A DNA stretch of 11,521 bases from contig LFTM01000114.1 of the NCBI GenBank assembly GCA_001513505.1, forward strand, positions 1 through 11,521. The letters run 5' to 3'. A program made the position numbers and the translations under genes. The DNA comes from Clostridiales bacterium DTU092. Lineage in GTDB: Bacteria; Bacillota; Clostridia; Caldicoprobacterales; Caldicoprobacteraceae. The notes beneath the pieces are model-generated. The model was given only the letters and a program-made list of their open reading frames with translations, did not search any database and had not been told where the DNA came from. Position 1 is the stretch's first letter. Every line of letters starts with the position of its first letter. Shown here one piece after another: positions 6,460 to 11,521 of this stretch.

Positions 6460-7209
6460 ATGGAAGGCATAGGATTACAGCTTTATTCCATAAAGGAGCT
6501 GACTCAGAAGGATTTTATTGGTGCCTTAAAGGATGTAGCCCGGATTGGCTACGATGGAGTGGAATTTGCAGGTTTTTTTGACACTCCTGCAAAGGATTTG
6601 AAAAAAGCACTGGAGGACCTCAATTTAAAACCATGCGGCAGTCACACAGGCATAGACCTTCTGCAAAATAATCTGGACGAAGTAATACAATACAATCTGG
6701 AGATAGGCAACCCATACATAATATGTCCCGGACTTCCGCCGCATATGAGGGACAGTGCAGATGCCTACAGGAAACTGGCAGATCTATTTAACAAGATTGG
6801 CGAAGAATGTAAACGCCATGGCCTCCAATTCGCATATCACAATCATGATTTTGAATTTGAAAAATTCGATGGTGAGTATGGACTGGATATCCTGCTCTCA
6901 AACACCCAGCCGGATCTGGTGCATATGGAACTTGATACATTCTGGGTTGAATACTGCGGTTTAAAATCGGTTGATTTCATGAGAAAATATCCGCAACAGT
7001 GTTCAACTCTTATACACATTAAAGATTTAAAGAGTATGGAAGATAAGGTAAGCACCGAAATAGGAAATGGAATAATGGATTTTGTTGAAATTGTAAAGCT
7101 GGGTAAGGAGCTTGGCATTAAGTGGTATATTGTTGAGCAGGAAGAATTTGAAAAACCGCAGCTTGAAAGCATAGAGGAAAGCCTGAAATATCTGAGGAGT
7201 ATTCTGTAG
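6460..7209 (+). CDS. Sugar phosphate isomerase/epimerase family protein (AP endonuclease 2-like TIM barrel)
   Basis: A 249-residue single-domain protein of the xylose isomerase-like TIM-barrel family, which includes IolE, tagatose epimerases and YcjR. Members are metal-dependent and isomerise, epimerise or dehydrate sugars and keto-sugars. Visible family motifs: VEFAGFF (34-40), SHTG (61-64), YHNHDFEF (126-133), MELDTFWV (156-163) with D159, HIKD (186-189), IGNGIMDF (201-208) and IVEQEEF (224-230) with E226. D159, H186 and E226 are likely metal ligands by position along the barrel. There is no signal peptide, so it is cytoplasmic. AAGGAGGG sits 6 bases before the ATG. Its stop overlaps the ribosome binding site of the next gene, so the two are one operon. 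Such a pair is typical of inositol-type or 3-keto-glycoside metabolism, but the actual substrate is unknown. Confidence 0.88.
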   Translation: MEGIGLQLYSIKELTQKDFIGALKDVARIGYDGVEFAGFFDTPAKDLKKALEDLNLKPCGSHTGIDLLQNNLDEVIQYNLEIGNPYIICPGLPPHMRDSADAYRKLADLFNKIGEECKRHGLQFAYHNHDFEFEKFDGEYGLDILLSNTQPDLVHMELDTFWVEYCGLKSVDFMRKYPQQCSTLIHIKDLKSMEDKVSTEIGNGIMDFVEIVKLGKELGIKWYIVEQEEFEKPQLESIEESLKYLRSIL

Positions 7210-7221
7210 GAGGTGCAAAGA

Positions 7222-8268
7222 ATGAAGAACGGTAAAATTAAGGTCGCTGTCATAGGTGCAGGAAATATTGCCCAAAATGCCCACATCCCGTCCTATAAAA
7301 ATCAAAAAGATGTGGAGATAGTGGGAATATGCGATATTAATCTTGACAGGGCCAAGGACGCTGCAAACAGGTTTAATATCAAATATGTTTCAGACAAGTA
7401 CCAGGAAATTCTTGATATTGAAGAAATTGATGCTGTAAGCATATGTACTACCAATGATGCCCACGCAGAAATCGCTATTGCAGCAGCCAATGCAAAAAAA
7501 CACATACTTTGTGAAAAGCCGATGGCTATGAATGTAAAAGAGGCCGAGGATATGGTTAAGGCTGCAAGGGATAACAACATTATCTTCATGATGGGCTTTG
7601 TAAACCGTTTTCGTGCAGACAGCAAATTAATAAAAGAACTGGCTGATGCAGGCAAATTCGGTGAGATTTATTATGCAAAGGCTGGATGGTTCAGAAGACG
7701 CGGTACTCCTCTGGGCTGGTTTACCAACCTGTCCAAATCAGGCGGCGGTCCGGTCATAGACATAGGTGTGCATGTAATAGACCTGACATGGTACTTTATG
7801 GGCAAACCAAAACCCATCAGTGTAAGTGCTGCAACCTACAACAAAATTGGCGATTACAAGACCAAGGGTGTAAGCCGCTGGATAGCATTGGATGCCGACA
7901 ACATAGTATTTGAAACTGAGGATTCGGCTTCCGGTTTCATACGTTTTGAAAACGGTGCCACTATGACAGTGGATGTAAGCTGGGCAATCAATGGAAAGGA
8001 CACCGGTATATTCAGTAATATATTCGGGACCAAGGCCGGAGCCAGCTTAAATCCGTTTGTGATCTATGATGAGCAGGAGAATTATCTATTCGACTCCGCT
8101 CCCGTGATTAACTCGGAAAACAGTTTTGACAATGAAATAAACCATTTCATCGAATGTATACGGGAAGGCAAAGAACCTATAGCAACTGCCGAGGATGGTC
8201 TTGAGGTACAAAAGATGCTCAACGGCATCTATGATTCAGCAAAGCTGGGCAGGGAAGTAACCCTCTGA
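7222..8268 (+). CDS. Gfo/Idh/MocA family NAD(P)-dependent oxidoreductase
   Basis: A 348-residue dehydrogenase of the glucose-fructose oxidoreductase/inositol dehydrogenase family. The N-terminal Rossmann fold has GAGNIA (12-17) for the dinucleotide and a CD-I ending of beta-2 (37-39). The family signature CEKP (97-100) supplies the catalytic lysine K99. The C-terminal alpha/beta domain carries GGGPVIDIGVHVID (174-187), in which D180 and H184 fit the conserved D-x3-H catalytic pair. It is expected to oxidise a hydroxyl of a cyclic sugar, glycoside or inositol. The ATG at 7222 is preferred to a GTG at 7213 because GGAGG sits 8 bases upstream of it and would overlap the earlier start. It lies 12 bases after the isomerase-like gene, which suggests consecutive steps of one pathway. 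It is followed by a strong terminator. Confidence 0.92.
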   Translation: MKNGKIKVAVIGAGNIAQNAHIPSYKNQKDVEIVGICDINLDRAKDAANRFNIKYVSDKYQEILDIEEIDAVSICTTNDAHAEIAIAAANAKKHILCEKPMAMNVKEAEDMVKAARDNNIIFMMGFVNRFRADSKLIKELADAGKFGEIYYAKAGWFRRRGTPLGWFTNLSKSGGGPVIDIGVHVIDLTWYFMGKPKPISVSAATYNKIGDYKTKGVSRWIALDADNIVFETEDSASGFIRFENGATMTVDVSWAINGKDTGIFSNIFGTKAGASLNPFVIYDEQENYLFDSAPVINSENSFDNEINHFIECIREGKEPIATAEDGLEVQKMLNGIYDSAKLGREVTL

Positions 8269-8298
8269 TTTGCAGCTTTTTAGATTATTAATAATATT

Positions 8299-8344
8299 AA
8301 AAACCTCCTGTACGATGCAAAGCGCATCACACAGGAGGTTTTTT
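8299..8344. terminator. Bidirectional terminator between convergent genes
   Basis: Arms at 8299-8311 and 8331-8343 are perfectly complementary over 13 bp. Inside them a second 5-bp stem (8314-8318 with 8324-8328) closes a 5-base loop after a symmetric two-base internal loop. The plus-strand reading ends in a T run and the minus-strand reading also ends in T5, so it can stop transcripts from both the oxidoreductase (ends 8268) and the GH2 gene (ends 8378). Confidence 0.9.
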
Positions 8345-8377
8345 ATCTGAATAATGCTTTTATTCAGGCTGCTGATA

Positions 8378-11300
8378 CTAATCTTTTATTACCCGTTTAC
8401 CCAATTCGGTATCCGATATTGCGTCCTTGCTGAAAGGTGTGAGACGCAGTCTGTATTTAAATTCGTGGGGTAACAGCTTGTACTGGGGAAGCTGCCCAGG
8501 TCCACAACTGGCAGTACCAAGTCCATGCTGCTGGTAATCCAGATTCAAAGTGATAAAGTCCCGTTTTACCAGTTCATAGGTATGGGTAGCTTTGTCAAGA
8601 TCCTGTGTTGTAAACCAATGAGCACTGAAATCAAACTTAGGCATTCCCACGGCCATCAGTCCAATACCCCTTGTATTGGTAAATGCCACCCATTTTGTAT
8701 CGGTCCGGTTGCCGTTTTCCTGCGGCCGTACATAAGGTGTATACAGATCATCCACGCTGCATCTGTATATTCCAAAGCGATTGGCAAGCTTGCTGTCGCT
8801 GTAGGATTCGCCAGGACCACGGCCGTACCATGAAACCATATCCAGCTGCTTTATCAATGCCATTTGAAGCCCTATTCTCGGAAGGGTTTCCGGCAGCTTA
8901 CCCTGAGGAATACCATGAACCTCAAGGATCACATCGCCGCTTCCGTAAATATCATAGGTATAATGGCACAGTATGCCCCAGTCATAGACAGGAGGAGCAA
9001 TCCGGGAACTTACCCGCACCTTAATATGGTTTTCACTGCATTCCTCCCAATGCATTCCATCTATCCGGTGCTGCAGCTGATCCAGGCCCGCTCTGCGCCA
9101 CATGGCTGCTTCGTGCACATCATTATCGGTGGGGGCTCTCCAGAAATTCATTTTTGGGCCCCTGACCAGCATATTCATTCCCTGATAATCCCATCTCTTA
9201 AGCAGACCGCGGACTCTGTCAAATGCCATTTCAAAGTCTGCGCCCCGAACGAAGAGTGTGTTCTCCTGTTGCTCGAAGGACAATGGTGGTGAAGATGCCA
9301 CATGAATCACAGGTTGAGCCGGCGATTCATCCGGTAGCTTAAACTGTGCCCAGGCTAACTCATACCCTTTTTCGGCCCAAAGTGTATCATTTGCAAGAAT
9401 AAAACTTATGTTCAGCCAGTAGTCAGTACCCGGTTTTGCACACTTTGGCATTTCCACAGGTATATCTACAATTTCGCTGTCCCCTGCCTTTATATGAGGC
9501 ATATCCAGACAGCCTTTCTGAATAACCTGGCCATCAGCTTTTACATCCCATGATAATAACAGATGATCCAGTGATATAAAGTCATACCGGTTGATAATCC
9601 TGACCTTACCTTTTTGAAGATCCATTTCCTCAACCTTGACCGGTTCCAGTACTTTCTTATATTCCAACAGTCCTGGAGAAGGTGTTCTGTCAGGGAACAA
9701 CAAACCATCTATGACGAAATTCCCGTCATTAGGCTGATCCCCAAAATCCCCGCCATAAGCAAAATATTCCTGCCCGTCAGCGGTTTTTTGACGGATGCCG
9801 TGATCCAGCCATTCCCAGACACAACCACCCTGAAGCCGTTTGTATTTATAAAACACGTCCCAGTATTCCTTAAGACCTCCGGGACCATTCCCCATAGCAT
9901 GGGCGTATTCGCACAAAATATGAGGTCTTTTCATGGAAGTCATTTGTCCGACTTCAGCCATTTTCTCTACCGAAGTGTACATCGTGCTGTACACATCAGC
10001 TGCTTTGGGCTCCAGATCCTCTTTATCAAATATACTACTGGTCTCACCTTCATAATGGATAAGACGGGTAGGATCTATCTCACGGGCTTTTGCAGCCATA
10101 GCCTCATGGTTACACCCGAATCCCGACTCATTACCCAGTGACCACATAATAATGCTGGGATGGTTTTTATCACGTTCTACCATCCGTACCATTCTCTCAA
10201 CATATGCATCCTGCCATTCAGGATTGTCACTTAACTGATTCAAATCGTCAATAACGGTAAAACCGTGGCATTCCAAATCAGCTTCATCAATGACGTACAA
10301 CCCGTACTCATCGCAAAGATCGTAAAATCTGGGGTCATTGGGATAGTGGGAAGTCCTTACAGTGTTTATATTATGACGTTTCATAAGAATTACGTCTTTT
10401 ATCATCGCCTCCAGAGGAACCGCTCTTCCAAGATCCGGATGATGATCGTGGCGGTTCACACCCTTAATCATAATCGGTACACCATTGACAAGAAAATTAC
10501 CGTCTCTTAATTCAATGTTTCTGAAACCTACCCTGGAAGGAATAACTTCCTGTACCTGTCCCTGATCGTCCTTAATGATAAATAGCAGCTTGTACAGATA
10601 CGGGTATTCCGCCGACCATTTTTCCGGATTGGATACAGGGATTTCAACCTCCAATGTCTTCTGATCGCCTCCCGGGACAGAGATGTCACAGCTCCACGGT
10701 TGTTGTAACACGGAAGAACCCTGAGCATCCAACAGGTCTATCTCCATCCTGTAACCGCTGGCTTCACATTTGGAATAATTATTAAAAAAGGCTTTGATAT
10801 TTAAAACAGCGTCTCTGTACTCCTCGTCCAGTTGAGTTTTTATAAAAAAGTCATACAAATGGAGTTTGGGACGGGCAATCAGATATACGTCTCTGAATAT
10901 GCCGCTTAACCACCACATATCCTGATCCTCAATATAGCTTCCATCACACCATTGATATACCCTTACAGAAACACTGTTCCTGCCGGTGCGAACCAACCGG
11001 GTAATGTCAAACTCCGATGGCAAACGGCTTCCCTGACTGTATCCTACTTCCCGTCCATTCACCCAAACATGAAATGCACTGTCTACCCCTTCAAACCTCA
11101 GGCATATCCTGTGTCCTTCCCAGTCTTCAGGTATGTAAAAGTCACGTCTGTAGCATCCTGTAGGATTTTCGGTGGGTGTTCTGGGAGGATCCACGGGAAA
11201 AGGATATATAACATTTGTATAATGGGGACGCCCGTAACCAGCCAGCTGCCAGCTCAAAGGCACCTCTATATCATCCCATGCACTGACATCGTAGTCTTCC

Positions 11301-11506
11301 CTGTAAAAGCCTTCTGGTGATTCAGCCGGTGTCTGGCTGTAACTGAATTTCCATATACCGTTGAGCAGCTTAAAATACCTTGAAGCCCCAGGTTGCCCAA
11401 CTAAAGCCGAGTCCACATCATGATAGGGGATATAATATGCCCTGTCCGGCATCCGGTTGCGATGCAAAACCTTTAAATTCTCCCAATCATTAATAATCCT
11501 GGCCAT
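8378..11506 (-). CDS. Glycoside hydrolase family 2 beta-galactosidase (LacZ type)
   Basis: Hydrolyses terminal beta-D-galactosides such as lactose or plant-derived galactosides. The 1042 residues are close to the length of E. coli LacZ, with the same order of parts: a jelly-roll sugar-binding domain (about 40-215, including PRTPTENPTGCYRRDF), an Ig-like domain (about 217-329), a TIM barrel (about 331-623), a second Ig-like domain (about 625-725) and the beta-gal small-chain domain (about 750-1025, including FWRAPTDND). Acid/base E460 lies in WSLGNESG and nucleophile E533 in LCEYAHAMGN. E412 and H414 match the LacZ magnesium ligands, and H387 and H536 match its other active-site histidines. 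No signal peptide is seen, so it is cytoplasmic and needs imported substrate. The start has GGGAGGG 6 bases upstream, just inside the window edge. Beta-galactosidase is the best call, though GH2 specificity can vary. Confidence 0.94.
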   Translation of the reverse strand: MARIINDWENLKVLHRNRMPDRAYYIPYHDVDSALVGQPGASRYFKLLNGIWKFSYSQTPAESPEGFYREDYDVSAWDDIEVPLSWQLAGYGRPHYTNVIYPFPVDPPRTPTENPTGCYRRDFYIPEDWEGHRICLRFEGVDSAFHVWVNGREVGYSQGSRLPSEFDITRLVRTGRNSVSVRVYQWCDGSYIEDQDMWWLSGIFRDVYLIARPKLHLYDFFIKTQLDEEYRDAVLNIKAFFNNYSKCEASGYRMEIDLLDAQGSSVLQQPWSCDISVPGGDQKTLEVEIPVSNPEKWSAEYPYLYKLLFIIKDDQGQVQEVIPSRVGFRNIELRDGNFLVNGVPIMIKGVNRHDHHPDLGRAVPLEAMIKDVILMKRHNINTVRTSHYPNDPRFYDLCDEYGLYVIDEADLECHGFTVIDDLNQLSDNPEWQDAYVERMVRMVERDKNHPSIIMWSLGNESGFGCNHEAMAAKAREIDPTRLIHYEGETSSIFDKEDLEPKAADVYSTMYTSVEKMAEVGQMTSMKRPHILCEYAHAMGNGPGGLKEYWDVFYKYKRLQGGCVWEWLDHGIRQKTADGQEYFAYGGDFGDQPNDGNFVIDGLLFPDRTPSPGLLEYKKVLEPVKVEEMDLQKGKVRIINRYDFISLDHLLLSWDVKADGQVIQKGCLDMPHIKAGDSEIVDIPVEMPKCAKPGTDYWLNISFILANDTLWAEKGYELAWAQFKLPDESPAQPVIHVASSPPLSFEQQENTLFVRGADFEMAFDRVRGLLKRWDYQGMNMLVRGPKMNFWRAPTDNDVHEAAMWRRAGLDQLQHRIDGMHWEECSENHIKVRVSSRIAPPVYDWGILCHYTYDIYGSGDVILEVHGIPQGKLPETLPRIGLQMALIKQLDMVSWYGRGPGESYSDSKLANRFGIYRCSVDDLYTPYVRPQENGNRTDTKWVAFTNTRGIGLMAVGMPKFDFSAHWFTTQDLDKATHTYELVKRDFITLNLDYQQHGLGTASCGPGQLPQYKLLPHEFKYRLRLTPFSKDAISDTELGKRVIKD

Positions 11507-11521
11507 TGCCTTCCCTCCCTC

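Overview
The window looks like a chromosomal segment of a low-to-mid GC Gram-positive bacterium of the class Clostridia. The basis is the ctsR-mcsA-mcsB-clpC stress operon in its canonical Firmicutes order, strong AGGAGG-type ribosome binding sites, A+T-rich intergenic regions with TATAAT boxes, and TGA used as a stop codon. A closer assignment, for example to the cellulolytic or saccharolytic Clostridia, is only a guess.

Layout from left to right. Positions 1-1172 (minus strand) hold an MFS transporter gene whose frame is interrupted by a TGA at 57-59, with family-like sequence continuing beyond it to the window edge. Positions 1281-1319 hold a terminator, and 1352-6049 (minus strand) the four-gene protein quality-control operon, read ctsR, mcsA, mcsB, clpC. 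A consensus CtsR operator lies just downstream of the ctsR -10 box. Positions 6050-6459 are a divergent intergenic region with the ctsR promoter on one side and a palindrome plus a possible catabolite-repression site on the other. Positions 6460-8268 (plus strand) hold a tight two-gene operon: a TIM-barrel sugar phosphate isomerase/epimerase-like protein and a Gfo/Idh/MocA oxidoreductase. Positions 8299-8344 hold a bidirectional terminator, and 8378-11506 (minus strand) a complete GH2 beta-galactosidase of LacZ size.

How the genes work together. CtsR represses the stress operon. McsA and McsB form the arginine kinase complex that inactivates CtsR and marks damaged proteins with phosphoarginine. 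ClpC recognises the mark through its N-domain and feeds the substrate to ClpP, which is not in the window. The phosphoarginine-contacting glutamates of ClpC are conserved, but the allosteric RDxxRA motif of McsB is altered to LDSIRA. The isomerase and dehydrogenase pair resembles sets that act on oxidised sugars or glycosides (inositol-type or 3-keto-glycoside pathways). Together with the convergent GH2 enzyme and the MFS gene it suggests a carbohydrate-use neighbourhood, but the substrate cannot be read from sequence.

I found no mobile element, CRISPR array, tRNA or rRNA. The window is mostly ordinary. The points most worth a second look are the interrupted transporter, the McsB motif change, the structured mcsB-clpC gap, and the palindrome in front of the sugar operon.
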